Assembly: GCA_938015835.1 (NCBI GenBank)
Contig: CALLVW010000014.1
Span: forward strand, 1-64,000
DNA: 64,000 nt
Origin: Lancefieldella sp938015835
GTDB lineage: Bacteria > Actinomycetota > Coriobacteriia > Coriobacteriales > Atopobiaceae
Direction: 5' to 3'
Positions 26,143 through 35,078 of the stretch are shown here, one piece after another. Position numbers and translations under genes: made by a program. Numbering within the stretch: the first letter of the stretch is position 1; every line of letters begins with the position of its first letter. The notes below the pieces were generated by a model, which saw nothing but the letters and a program-made list of their open reading frames with translations, was not told where the DNA came from and did not search any database.

Positions 26143-26148
26143 ACTATA
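26143..26148 (-). promoter_or_regulatory. Candidate -10 element (TATAGT) of the sialic acid transporter
   Basis: Minus-strand TATAGTTA lies about 75 nt upstream of the ATG at 26069, matching the octamer upstream of two other binding-protein genes in this window. No good -35 is visible, which fits a promoter that needs an activator, but that is speculation. Confidence 0.35.
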
Positions 26149-26280
26149 TGAAGAAAAGATATTTGGTCTGCAGACAGTTCGACCAACGGTATTAATTTCT
26201 CGCCCATTGGCTGCTCAAAATATGAAAACGTGTTTTGTTGTATTATTTACTGCATATAAATCTTAATAGCAGCTAAGAAG

Positions 26281-26297
26281 GCCCGCAGTTAGCGGGC
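26281..26297. terminator. Short GC hairpin upstream of the sialic acid cluster
   Basis: GCCCGC, five-base loop, GCGGGC. On the plus strand it is followed by TTTACTATTATTTT, like an intrinsic terminator, but no plus-strand gene precedes it. On the minus strand it may back up the terminator at 26431-26468. Confidence 0.45.
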
Positions 26298-26366
26298 TTT
26301 ACTATTATTTTACCTTATCAAATATATAAAATATTTAACTAACTACATAAGTAGTAATCATTGTCA

Positions 26367-26400
26367 ACTACCGTTTACCGATGATTTACTACCGTTTACC
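26367..26400. repeat. Two direct 13-bp repeats, two helical turns apart
   Basis: ACTACCGTTTACC occurs at 26367-26379 and again at 26388-26400, start to start 21 bp. The spacing places both copies on the same face of the DNA, as for a dimeric regulator. They stand about 300 nt upstream of the transporter start. Confidence 0.6.
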
Positions 26401-26430
26401 TTTAGAAATTACGGATATGTTGTGGAGATT

Positions 26431-26468
26431 AAACAAGAGTCAGTCCAAAATCGGACCAACTCTTGTTT
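26431..26468 (-). terminator. Terminator after the membrane-anchored unknown protein
   Basis: AAACAAGAGT (26431-26440) pairs with ACTCTTGTTT (26459-26468), with a further inner TCC/GGA pairing. It begins 25 nt past the stop at 26493 and can act in both directions. Confidence 0.75.
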
Positions 26469-26492
26469 TAGAACAGCAAAAACGCTTTGAAA

Positions 26493-27140
26493 TTACTTAA
26501 CTAAATCTACAACACGCTCAGGGTTCGCCATAAAATCTAGATGTTCTTCCCCTAAATGAGATTCGATTATCTCTGATACTTGTTCGTCATTTTTTTCAAT
26601 GTCAAAATTTCCATCTGCTGGGCTATAACGTCCTAAATAGCCATCAGCTAGATAAGGTGGCGGCCATCCACTTAACCCTACGCCACAAAAATTTCTAACT
26701 AGACATCTATAATTTCTATTATGCATTTCTTGTAGCAGCCCAGCGTTCCTTGTTTGAATCCACATTTTTGGAGTTCCAAAATTAGACCCAATGGCAAATA
26801 GTCCTAAATCTTGCTCAACTGTTCCAACAACCTTTTCTTGAGAGCTTATTACCCAATATAATTTTATATTCAATATAAGTTGGTTAGCTTGACTGACTCC
26901 TAAAAATGGCCCAGAGATAGTAGCGGTCTCTAAATCAATATTTTCTGCGGACCCAAAATCAGACTTAAGACCATTTTTCTTATTCTCATATTGTTGCACA
27001 ACATACTGAGCTGCCTGCTTTTTTAACTCTGGTAGCCTCATAGTATTCAACTTAAAAAACCAGTTATTTATCAGCAAACCACAAATAACAAGAACTACCA
27101 ATAATGACAGACCTTTTATAACTCGTTTCCTACGCTTCAT
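26493..27140 (-). CDS. Unknown protein with N-terminal membrane anchor
   Basis: 215 residues, not recognised. A basic start (MKRRKRVIKG) leads into one hydrophobic segment (LSLLVVLVICGLLINNWFF), so the rest is probably outside the membrane. The external part has two cysteines close together (RCLVRNFCGVG) and a glycine/proline-rich GWPPPYLADGYLGRYSP. The gene is more A/T-rich than its neighbours and stands alone between two terminators, between uvrC's operon and the sialic acid cluster. The start has GAGGTG at eight bases. It could be an acquired single-gene insertion, a secreted lipoprotein-like factor or an immunity-type protein; nothing seen decides this. Confidence 0.7.
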   Translation of the reverse strand: MKRRKRVIKGLSLLVVLVICGLLINNWFFKLNTMRLPELKKQAAQYVVQQYENKKNGLKSDFGSAENIDLETATISGPFLGVSQANQLILNIKLYWVISSQEKVVGTVEQDLGLFAIGSNFGTPKMWIQTRNAGLLQEMHNRNYRCLVRNFCGVGLSGWPPPYLADGYLGRYSPADGNFDIEKNDEQVSEIIESHLGEEHLDFMANPERVVDLVK

Positions 27141-27278
27141 CTGCTGTCACCTCATTAGAACTGCTTGTAGCAACTGACGTAAGAGTAATAACTAGGTAGC
27201 TCTAATGATATTCTGTGCGAGTGCGCTTTAACAATTCATCTACCGGTTAATGGTTATATTTCAGCGATGAATGAAAAT

Positions 27279-27321
27279 AATAAGAATGGCATGACAACAC
27301 TTCATAACTACCATTCTTATT
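27279..27321 (-). terminator. Terminator after the small gene following uvrC
   Basis: AATAAGAATGG (27279-27289) and CCATTCTTATT (27311-27321) form a perfect 11-bp stem; the minus strand continues as ATTTTC. It ends the uvrA-ybaK-murJ-uvrC operon. Confidence 0.8.
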
Positions 27322-27349
27322 GCAAATAACTCTATTGATTGATCTAGCT

Positions 27350-27583
27350 TTAAAGGTTGTGTTTCTTCATCCTTTGCTCAAAGAGCTCGTTGATAATCTT
27401 TGTCATCTCTTCAACTTGTTGAGTACTAGGTTCACCCTCAAATGTAGCGTAAAGCTCTGGATACTCATGAGCGATAAATTCACAAGACTTGCCCGTTGCA
27501 TGCCCACGGACAAAAAACGGAATACGCTTAATGTAGTCAGGATTTACCAGTGCCAAGATCTTCTCGTCTGCTGTTTTACTCAT
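27350..27583 (-). CDS. Small unknown protein coupled to uvrC
   Basis: 77 residues from the ATG at 27583, which has GGGGAGGA six bases before it. The start overlaps the uvrC stop by 8 nt (ATGAGTAA), so it is translated with uvrC. The sequence is soluble and mixed in charge, with FFVRGHATGKSCEFIAHEYPELY in the middle and a helical, charged C-terminus. I do not recognise the family. It is probably real: it has a strong ribosome binding site, tight coupling and a terminator directly after it. Confidence 0.75.
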   Translation of the reverse strand: MSKTADEKILALVNPDYIKRIPFFVRGHATGKSCEFIAHEYPELYATFEGEPSTQQVEEMTKIINELFEQRMKKHNL

Positions 27584-29633
27584 GAGTTCCTCCCCTTGCA
27601 TCTAACTTCTCATGTACAGCTGTTGAAGATTCTTCCCAAGCTTTGAGTTCTTCATAAATAGTTTCTGCTAAGTTCACAGAAACACCTTTTACCTGAGAGA
27701 TATCCTCAACACTTGCAGCCTTTAGGCGTTTAAAAGAGCCAAAATGGCGCATGATGTCTTTTTTACGTTTAGACCCTACACCAGGGATTTCATCCAGAAT
27801 AGAGACGGTCATTGCCTTATCTCTAAGCTCACGATGGAACGTAATTGCAAAACGGTGCGACTCGTCACGGACTTGCTTGATAAGGTACAAAGAAGCAGAT
27901 CCTGTAGGCAACACAATTGGTGTGTCGTCCCAAGGTACAAAGACTTCCTCATCAGACTTGGCAAGGCCGCAGACAGGAATGTCTAGGCCCAGTTCATTGA
28001 GCTGATTGATGGCAGCGGTCAGCTGAGGTTTACCACCATCAACAACCAGCAAATCAGGTCGTGAGCCAAAGCGTTCATCTGCCATGCGTTCCGGGCTATA
28101 CCTTCTGCCCAGGACCTCTGTCATTGAGACAAAGTCGTTTGCTTCATCAAGCTCAGCGCGGATCTTAAAGCGTCGATACTGACTCTTATCAGCCTTTCCG
28201 TTAGTAAAGACCACCATAGATGCAACAGTAAAGTTGCCATGAAGCGTAGAGATATCAAAGCACTCAATGCGCAGTGGCGGCGCGTCAAGCGCAAGTGCGC
28301 TTTCAAGCTGAAGAAGTGCCTGGTTAGTGCGATCGTCAGCATAGCCCGTGCGAATCATGTGGCGCATTAATGCATGACGAGCGTTTGCAGAAGCCATCTG
28401 AAGAAGACGGAACTTCTCGCCACGTTGTGGGTGGTGAAGCACGCAGTTGTGGCCTCGTTTTTGCGTCAGCCACTCGGACAAAACCTCTGCGTCGAGAAGA
28501 TCGATGGGCAGGTTAACCTCTGCGGGAATGTCAGCGGTTTCGTCGTAGTAGCGCTTCAAGAAGCCCGAGACCAGCTCTTCCTCAGAAACGTCCAAGCCTT
28601 TGTCCAGGATAAACTCAACCGAGCGGATGGTACGGCCTTCTCGCACAACAAACACGCAGGCAGCGGAGATAGTTTCTTCTCGATAAATGCCAATGAGGTC
28701 AATGTTGACTGAGGTAGGAAACGTGACTTGCTGGCGGTCATCAAGATCAGAGAGTGAAGTCAGACGGGACTTGAGCCTAGCTGCCTTCTCAAAATCCAGG
28801 TCAGCAGCAGCTTCTTGCATCTGGTCTTTGAGCTCAGAGACAATCTCGGAGCGATTTCCGCGGAGAAAGTTTTCTACCTGCCTGACGTTCTTTGCATAGG
28901 AAACGGTATCAATGGCGCCAACGCACACACCAGGACCTTTGCCTACGTGGTAGTCAAAACAGGGACGTCCCTTCTTTGCCAGCAACAGGTTAGCAACGGC
29001 TGCACCATCAGGGTCTTTTTCTAGCAGACGTTTAGCACGCTTCCACTCAACACACGTAGCAGAGCAGATAGGCACTACTTTTCTGAGCGTCTCAATAGTT
29101 TGGCGCGCAGCGTAGGAATCAGTGTAGGGACCAAAATAGCGCGTACCCTTCTTGTGCTTCTCGCGCGTGTATTTAATTGCCGGGAAGGTATCTGACTCGG
29201 TAATGGCAATGTAGGGATAGCTCTTATCGTCTTTAAAGTCCACGTTGAAGTAAGGACGATACTGAGCAATGAGGTTACGCTCCAGCACCAATGCTTCGTG
29301 CTCGTTTTCTACCACGATGTAGTCAAAACTACGTACGACCTGCATCATCAGTGGAATCTTGGCTCGATCATCTTGAAGTGTGACGTACTGCCTCATGCGA
29401 GCACGCAGGTTCTTAGCTTTTCCTACATAGATAACCTTGCCAGACCCATCTTTCCAGAGGTAACAGCCTGGATCAGTTGGCACCTGATCAACCTGCTCTC
29501 TGATGGATACCAGGTCATCTGAAGGCTCTGAAGAAAATGACGGCGCAAGTCCCGGCGCCCCCGAAGGCACATAGCTGGGATCAAGGTTGTTTTGAGAGCT
29601 ATCTTTGCTACTTATAGCACCGCTTCTGGCCAT
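27576..29633 (-). CDS. uvrC: Excinuclease ABC subunit C
   Basis: 685 residues. A GIY-YIG nuclease domain (GCYLWKDGSGKVIYVGKAKNLRARM, residues about 55-80) makes the 3' incision; a UVR motif (residues about 265-300) binds UvrB; an RNase-H-like domain (VDGGKPQLTAA) makes the 5' incision; and helix-hairpin-helix motifs close the C-terminus (LDEIPGVGSKRKKDIMRHFGS). About 40 serine/proline-rich residues precede the nuclease domain, longer than usual. One base separates it from murJ. uvrA lies in the same operon. Confidence 0.97.
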   Translation of the reverse strand: MARSGAISSKDSSQNNLDPSYVPSGAPGLAPSFSSEPSDDLVSIREQVDQVPTDPGCYLWKDGSGKVIYVGKAKNLRARMRQYVTLQDDRAKIPLMMQVVRSFDYIVVENEHEALVLERNLIAQYRPYFNVDFKDDKSYPYIAITESDTFPAIKYTREKHKKGTRYFGPYTDSYAARQTIETLRKVVPICSATCVEWKRAKRLLEKDPDGAAVANLLLAKKGRPCFDYHVGKGPGVCVGAIDTVSYAKNVRQVENFLRGNRSEIVSELKDQMQEAAADLDFEKAARLKSRLTSLSDLDDRQQVTFPTSVNIDLIGIYREETISAACVFVVREGRTIRSVEFILDKGLDVSEEELVSGFLKRYYDETADIPAEVNLPIDLLDAEVLSEWLTQKRGHNCVLHHPQRGEKFRLLQMASANARHALMRHMIRTGYADDRTNQALLQLESALALDAPPLRIECFDISTLHGNFTVASMVVFTNGKADKSQYRRFKIRAELDEANDFVSMTEVLGRRYSPERMADERFGSRPDLLVVDGGKPQLTAAINQLNELGLDIPVCGLAKSDEEVFVPWDDTPIVLPTGSASLYLIKQVRDESHRFAITFHRELRDKAMTVSILDEIPGVGSKRKKDIMRHFGSFKRLKAASVEDISQVKGVSVNLAETIYEELKAWEESSTAVHEKLDARGGTHE

Positions 29634-29634
29634 A

Positions 29635-31518
29635 CTATGACCTTACGCGAGAAACCAGTGAACGAAGCATGGCGGACTCTGGTGATTTAAAGAGGATTGC
29701 CAAGCCATAGGTAACCAAAACAGCTGGAATACCTGCAAAGATGCAGTACAGCACGCCATAGAGCGCTCGGCCGTCTGGTACGCCAATAACGGCGCGCAGG
29801 CCCACCATGATAAGAAGTGCTGCAGCCGATCCTGCCAGGCCAAAAAGAATTGAGCGGACAAACGCAAACACCATTGATTTGAGCCCAATCTGACCAAGGT
29901 GCTTACGCAGGCTAATCAACATAATGGTGTCAATGACCACATAGAAGATGGCTGAGGTAGTTGCTACAAACATCATGCCAAAGTGAGAAGTACCCACCAA
30001 CAGCACCAAAACCTGCACGACAGAACCGAGCGTTGCCGAAACAGCATAAAGTGTCATACGACGCATAGCAGAACAGACTTTTTGCAGGTACATACCAATG
30101 CCATACAGAGGCAAGGCAAGCGACTGACCAATCAAGAATTGCTGGGTTAGCAGCAGCTGATCTTCAGTGAACTTGCTTGCTCCAATAATAGAGACAAGGG
30201 GCATCGAGAAAATCATCAGATACATCATGAACGGCACGGTAAAGAAAAGAATCTGGTTAATACCGTGCTTAAAGTCTTTCTTGAACTGATCCATATTCTC
30301 TTTTGCCCAGCTATCGGACAGCTCCGTAAAGAGGGCTGTGGTAATAGGCACCGTCAAAATGGAATATGGCAGCGTGTACCAAAGACGAGCGTATGCCGCA
30401 ATGGAAGCGCCAGATGCGGAAACGCTGAGCTGCGAGCTTGTCTGCACCGACATAGTTACAAACGTGGCAACCACAACAATCAGAGCAGGCGCGCCAATCT
30501 TAAGTGTCTCTTTAAGCGCGGGGTCTTTGAGGTTAATTCTCCATGAGAGCTTAATTCCCTTACGCTTAAGTGATGGTACCTGAATCAGAACCTGAATTAA
30601 GACGCCCAGGGGATTTCCCAGTGCAAGAATAAGAAGGCCCAGATCAGGATTAGTGTTAACCAAGAAAGCATACGCAAAGAACGATGCCGTAGTCACAAAG
30701 TTATTAAAGATAGGAGCTGCGGCTGGCCAGAGATAGTCTCGCTCTGCATTCAAAACACCAGAGAAAATGGTGGAGAAGCAATACAGCATAACCTCAATGA
30801 CAAAGAACCTAAAGAAGTACACTGCCAGCGTTGGGTCAAAATCAGCACCTGCCGAGAAGGACTGTGTATACACCACTTCTGCGGCAAAGAAGAAACCTAA
30901 AACGGCAACAAGACCTGTTGCGACAACAACAATGGAAAGCAGGTTGGAGGTATAGGCATTTGCCTCATCCTGTCCAACCTTCTTCTTAATAGAGAGATAT
31001 ACCGGCAAGAAAGCTGTAGTGAGCATTCCTGCACCAACAAGCTCATAGAGCTGGTCAGGAAGGGTGTTTGCAATGGAATAGCAGCTTGCAAGAACGGTTG
31101 CGCCCATAGCAAATGCCTGAGCCCAGGTTCTTAAAAAGCCCGTAATACGGCTAATCAGAACAAGTACGCTCATCATAGAGGTAGAGCGACTCAAATCTTT
31201 CTGCTTAGACGCATCTTCTTCATCAGAAGAAGCCTCTTCACTATAAGAGCTGTCTGAAACGGAGCTGTCCTCTGTAGCAAAAGCATCTTCTACTGCTAAG
31301 CCATTCTCCTCAGCAGCAACTTCCTCGAGCTTCTGGCTCACAATCTGCTCAAAGACTTCATCCTCAATTGGTTGATGAAACGTCTCTGGAACAACAATGT
31401 TGTCCACTACAGGAGGCTCATCAAAGGTCTGATCAAGAGCCTTGCTCAGAGTTTCTTCAGATAAGGTTCCATCAGAAGACTCTGCTGAAAGTCGCATATG
31501 TTTGGGCTGATATGCCAC
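29635..31518 (-). CDS. murJ: Lipid II flippase MurJ (MviN family)
   Basis: 627 residues. The first 110 or so are cytoplasmic and strongly acidic (many Glu, Asp and Ser), then about 14 membrane segments of the MurJ/MviN fold begin (MSVLVLISRITGFLRTWAQAFAMG). MurJ flips lipid II, the peptidoglycan precursor, across the membrane. The acidic N-terminal extension is unusual compared with the roughly 510-residue enzymes of other bacteria; actinobacterial MurJ proteins often carry extra regulatory domains. The GTG start at 31518 overlaps the stop of the ybaK gene by one base, with GAGGTG upstream. Confidence 0.93.
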   Translation of the reverse strand: MAYQPKHMRLSAESSDGTLSEETLSKALDQTFDEPPVVDNIVVPETFHQPIEDEVFEQIVSQKLEEVAAEENGLAVEDAFATEDSSVSDSSYSEEASSDEEDASKQKDLSRSTSMMSVLVLISRITGFLRTWAQAFAMGATVLASCYSIANTLPDQLYELVGAGMLTTAFLPVYLSIKKKVGQDEANAYTSNLLSIVVVATGLVAVLGFFFAAEVVYTQSFSAGADFDPTLAVYFFRFFVIEVMLYCFSTIFSGVLNAERDYLWPAAAPIFNNFVTTASFFAYAFLVNTNPDLGLLILALGNPLGVLIQVLIQVPSLKRKGIKLSWRINLKDPALKETLKIGAPALIVVVATFVTMSVQTSSQLSVSASGASIAAYARLWYTLPYSILTVPITTALFTELSDSWAKENMDQFKKDFKHGINQILFFTVPFMMYLMIFSMPLVSIIGASKFTEDQLLLTQQFLIGQSLALPLYGIGMYLQKVCSAMRRMTLYAVSATLGSVVQVLVLLVGTSHFGMMFVATTSAIFYVVIDTIMLISLRKHLGQIGLKSMVFAFVRSILFGLAGSAAALLIMVGLRAVIGVPDGRALYGVLYCIFAGIPAVLVTYGLAILFKSPESAMLRSLVSRVRS

Positions 31519-32027
31519 TAGTGCACCTCGCGAACAATATCTGCAAACGTAGCCGATACAAATGAAGCTAGATCTTCTGGAGAAAGCGTCAAACTAAGTC
31601 CACGTTTTCCACCAGAGATATGAATGAGCTCAAAAAGCTGAGCAGTCTCGTCAATTATAGTGGGAAACTGCTTTTTCATACCAACGGGAGTGCAGCCGCC
31701 ACGAACATAGCCCGTTAAGCCCTCAAGCTCTTTAACAGGCAGCATGGAAAGGTTCTTTTGACCGGACGCGGCTGCTGCTTTCTTAAGATCAAGCTCTTGA
31801 TCTACAGGAATACAACACACCACATGCTCTCCGCTTGAAGACACGCAGACAAGCGTTTTGAACGCAGCGTCTGGATCTTCTCCAAGCATCTCAGCAATAT
31901 GAGTTCCCAACTCACCAGAAGGAACGTCTTCGTCTGCCTCGTAAGATTGGAACTCGTAAGCAATGCCGGCAGCATCAAGCTCCCTCATGGCATTTGTCTT
32001 TTGAACCTTTGCCGTTTTTCTCGCCAT
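31518..32027 (-). CDS. ybaK: YbaK/EbsC-family aminoacyl-tRNA deacylase
   Basis: 169 residues. The YbaK fold is recognised from FKTLVCVSSSGEHVVCCIPVDQELDLKK (with the conserved lysine) and from YVRGGCTPVGMKK and HISGGKRGLSLTLSPEDL near the end. The family removes cysteine or alanine wrongly attached to tRNA-Pro. One base separates it from uvrA, and it overlaps murJ, so it belongs to the operon although its function is unrelated to DNA repair. Confidence 0.93.
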   Translation of the reverse strand: MARKTAKVQKTNAMRELDAAGIAYEFQSYEADEDVPSGELGTHIAEMLGEDPDAAFKTLVCVSSSGEHVVCCIPVDQELDLKKAAAASGQKNLSMLPVKELEGLTGYVRGGCTPVGMKKQFPTIIDETAQLFELIHISGGKRGLSLTLSPEDLASFVSATFADIVREVH

Positions 32028-32028
32028 A

Positions 32029-34923
32029 TTATGCGCGCTTCTTCTGAGCTTTTTTCTCTGCAGCTAGACGTGCATTATCACGGTCTAGAATCTCTTTGAG
32101 GAACTTACCTGTGTGGCTTTCTGGTGTTGCGGCAACCTTTTCTGGCGTACCAGAGACAACTACGGTTCCTCCGCCGTCGCCACCCTCTGGACCCATATCA
32201 ATAATACGATCAGCCATCTTAATGACATCCAGGTTGTGCTCAATAACAAGAACGGTGTTACCCGCATCAACAAGACGCTCAAGAACAACAATCAGTTGTC
32301 TGACATCCTCAAAATGAAGGCCAGTTGTTGGCTCATCCAGAATATAAAGAGTTTTACCAGTCTGCTGACGGTGAAGCTCTTTTGCAAGCTTAACGCGCTG
32401 CGCCTCGCCACCAGAGAGCGTAGTTGCTGGCTGGCCAAGGTGAATGTAGCCAAGGCCTACATCGTGGAGAGTCTGCAGCTTGTTCTTAATACGAGGAATG
32501 TTTGCAAAAAACGCTAGTGCCTCATGAACCGTCATATCAAGCACGTCGGAGACGGACTTGCCGTGATAGAGAATCTCAAGCGTCTCACGATTGTAGCGCT
32601 TGCCATGGCAGACTTCGCAAGGAACGTAAACGTCAGGCAGGAAGTTCATCTCAATCTTGATCTGGCCGTCGCCCTTACAAGCTTCGCAGCGACCTCCCTG
32701 GACGTTAAACGAGAAACGACCAGCTGAGTAACCACGAGCACGAGACTCTGGGACTGAAGCATACAGTGCACGCAAGTCATCCCAAAGGCCAATATAGGTT
32801 GCTGGATTAGAACGAGGTGTTCTACCAATAGGACTCTGATCAATATCAATGACCTTATCGATAAGATCAACGCCCTCGAGCTTTTTATACTCTCCTACCA
32901 CACGTTTTGAGTGCTGAACTGCATTGGTAAGCGCGGGTGCAAGGGTATCGGTGACCAGAGAAGACTTACCAGAACCAGAAACGCCTGTGACTACCGTCAA
33001 CGTGCCCAGCTCAATTGAAGCGGAAACGTTTTTAAGGTTGTTAGCGCTAGCTCCCGTAATCTTGATCTTTCCGCGGCCGGGCTTACGACGAGCCTCTGGA
33101 AGTCTAATCTGCTTCTTTCCTGTAAGGTAAGCGCCCGTAATGGAATCAGGGTTTTTAATAATCTCTTCTGGAGTTCCCGCAGCAACAACATGACCACCAA
33201 GCTCGCCAGCGCCGGGACCCATGTCAATAACGTAGTCAGCTGCACGAATGGTGTCTTCATCGTGCTCAACAACAAGTACGGTATTCCCGCGGTCCCTAAG
33301 CTGCTTGAGCGTCTCAATTAGACGGTTGTTGTCTCTTTGGTGAAGGCCAATAGAAGGCTCGTCCAGAATGTAGAGGACGCCCATAAGGCCAGCACCAATC
33401 TGAGTTGCCAAGCGAATACGCTGGGCTTCTCCACCAGAAAGTGACGCTGCTGCACGAGAAAGCGTGAGGTAGTCCAAGCCAACGTTTACCAAGAACTGCA
33501 GCCTTGCCACAATCTCTTTGACAATAGGACCTGCAATAACCTTCTGACGGTCAGTAATAGTCAGCTGCTTAAAGAACTCCAGTGACTCCTTGCAAGAGAG
33601 TTCACAGACCTCCCAGATGTTCTTCTCGCCAACGGTAACAGAAAGAATTTCTGGCTTTAAGCGAGCTCCATGGCAGGTTGTACAGGGCATCTCTCGAATG
33701 TACTTCTCAAGATGCGTCTTCATATTTTCTGACGTGGTCTCTTGGTACTTGTCAAAAAGAATCTTTCTGACGCCAGAGAATGTAGTAAACCAGTGCGTAT
33801 TGCGGCCGTCGCGCGTCTTGTAGTCAACGCGAATCTTAGTGGAACCAAGACCACCGAGAAGGGCGTCTTGAACCTTCTTGGGCAGTTTATTCCAAGGTGT
33901 TGTATCGGATACGTCAAAATGCTTGCAGACTGCAGACAAAATCTGAGGATAGTAATTGGAGTGACCAAAGAGGCTTCCAAAAACGCCTTCAGAGACAGAC
34001 AGTTTTGGATCAGCAATGAGTGCCGCAGCATCAATAATTTTGCGAGTTCCTAGGCCATCACAGTCAGGACAAGCTCCGTAAGGTGCGTTGAACGAGAAAT
34101 CGCGAGGCTGCAGGTCATCCATAGAGTGACCGTGAATTGGACAAGCAAGCGCCAGCGAATACTGCAAGAGCTCTTCTGGCATAGTCTCTGGATTGGATTT
34201 ATCAGCCAGAAGCAATATGCCTACCTTGCCCTGGGCAAGCTTAGTTGCCTGCTCAACACCCTCAACAATACGGCCCAAAGAATCAGGACGAATGACAATA
34301 CGGTCAACGACAACCTCAATATCGTGCTTGAGCGTTTTACCCAGCGTAATCTCTTCATCAAGTTCACGCACAACGCCGTCAACACGAACGCGAGAAAATC
34401 CTTCTTTGCGCAAGTCTTCAAAGAGCTTGACGTACTCGCCCTTGCGACCCAAAACAACAGGAGCCAGAACGTAAGCCCTGCGTCCCTGACCAGCCTCGAG
34501 GATTTTATCGGCAACCTGATCTGTTGTCTGACGCTCGATAACGCGACCGCATTCAGGGCAGTGAGGAGTGCCCATGCGAGCGTACAGAAGACGCAGATAG
34601 TCGTAGATTTCTGTAACGGTACCCACGGTAGAGCGAGGATTTCTGGAAGTGGTCTTCTGGTCAATAGACACAGCTGGAGAAAGACCATCGATAGAGTCAA
34701 GGTCTGGCTTATCCATCTGTCCCAAGAACTGACGGGCATAGCTGGACAAGGACTCAACGTAGCGGCGCTGTCCCTCTGCGTAAATGGTGTCAAAGGCAAG
34801 ACTCGACTTACCCGAACCAGAAAGTCCCGTAATAACTACCAGCTGATCACGAGGGATATCAATATCAATGTCTTGCAGGTTGTGCTCTCGTGCACCACGG
34901 ATAGCAATTTTGCTTGAAGCCAT
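32029..34923 (-). CDS. uvrA: Excinuclease ABC subunit A
   Basis: 964 residues, full length. Two ABC-type ATPase halves: Walker A GLSGSGKSS near residue 33 and GVSGSGKSS near residue 640; signature LSGGEAQRIRLA and LSGGEAQRVKLA; Walker B ILDEPS and ILDEPT. Zinc-binding cysteine pairs are visible at CPECG, CPDCDGLG, CTTCHG and CEACKGDG/CEVCHG. UvrA finds DNA damage and loads UvrB. The ATG at 34923 has GAGGAAC upstream. It leads the operon uvrA-ybaK-murJ-uvrC-small gene. No clear LexA-type box is seen before it. Confidence 0.98.
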   Translation of the reverse strand: MASSKIAIRGAREHNLQDIDIDIPRDQLVVITGLSGSGKSSLAFDTIYAEGQRRYVESLSSYARQFLGQMDKPDLDSIDGLSPAVSIDQKTTSRNPRSTVGTVTEIYDYLRLLYARMGTPHCPECGRVIERQTTDQVADKILEAGQGRRAYVLAPVVLGRKGEYVKLFEDLRKEGFSRVRVDGVVRELDEEITLGKTLKHDIEVVVDRIVIRPDSLGRIVEGVEQATKLAQGKVGILLLADKSNPETMPEELLQYSLALACPIHGHSMDDLQPRDFSFNAPYGACPDCDGLGTRKIIDAAALIADPKLSVSEGVFGSLFGHSNYYPQILSAVCKHFDVSDTTPWNKLPKKVQDALLGGLGSTKIRVDYKTRDGRNTHWFTTFSGVRKILFDKYQETTSENMKTHLEKYIREMPCTTCHGARLKPEILSVTVGEKNIWEVCELSCKESLEFFKQLTITDRQKVIAGPIVKEIVARLQFLVNVGLDYLTLSRAAASLSGGEAQRIRLATQIGAGLMGVLYILDEPSIGLHQRDNNRLIETLKQLRDRGNTVLVVEHDEDTIRAADYVIDMGPGAGELGGHVVAAGTPEEIIKNPDSITGAYLTGKKQIRLPEARRKPGRGKIKITGASANNLKNVSASIELGTLTVVTGVSGSGKSSLVTDTLAPALTNAVQHSKRVVGEYKKLEGVDLIDKVIDIDQSPIGRTPRSNPATYIGLWDDLRALYASVPESRARGYSAGRFSFNVQGGRCEACKGDGQIKIEMNFLPDVYVPCEVCHGKRYNRETLEILYHGKSVSDVLDMTVHEALAFFANIPRIKNKLQTLHDVGLGYIHLGQPATTLSGGEAQRVKLAKELHRQQTGKTLYILDEPTTGLHFEDVRQLIVVLERLVDAGNTVLVIEHNLDVIKMADRIIDMGPEGGDGGGTVVVSGTPEKVAATPESHTGKFLKEILDRDNARLAAEKKAQKKRA

Positions 34924-34991
34924 AGTTCCTCACATAACCAGTTTGACATGCGCATTTCTTGTATGCGCCAACTGCCAAACAACAGAAAACA

Positions 34992-35030
34992 ACATCAGTA
35001 CACACCGATGCAATTTGTGCGTACTGATGT
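34992..35030 (-). terminator. Terminator after nanQ
   Basis: ACATCAGTAC (34992-35001) and GTACTGATGT (35021-35030) form a perfect 10-bp stem with partial inner pairing. The minus strand continues as TGTTTTCTG. It lies between the nanQ stop and uvrA. Confidence 0.65.
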
Positions 35031-35078
35031 TCTAGTATACCCAAGATAATGCCGCCAAAACACGGCAAGCGCGCTTCC

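Larger units (their letters stand above)
26070..26492. other. Regulatory intergenic region upstream of the sialic acid cluster
   Basis: 423 nt, A/T-rich and without a gene. From right to left it holds the terminator of the gene at 26493 (26431-26468), two direct 13-bp repeats (26367-26379 and 26388-26400), a GC hairpin GCCCGC/GCGGGC (26281-26297) and a candidate -10 TATAGT (26143-26148) for the binding-protein gene. Confidence 0.6.

Noticed and set aside
26493..27140. Remnant of an insertion sequence or prophage
   Set aside because: No transposase, integrase or terminal repeats found around it.
34992..35030. LexA operator upstream of uvrA
   Set aside because: The inverted repeat arms are 19 nt apart and fit a terminator for nanQ; no CGAAC-N4-GTTCG-type box is visible.
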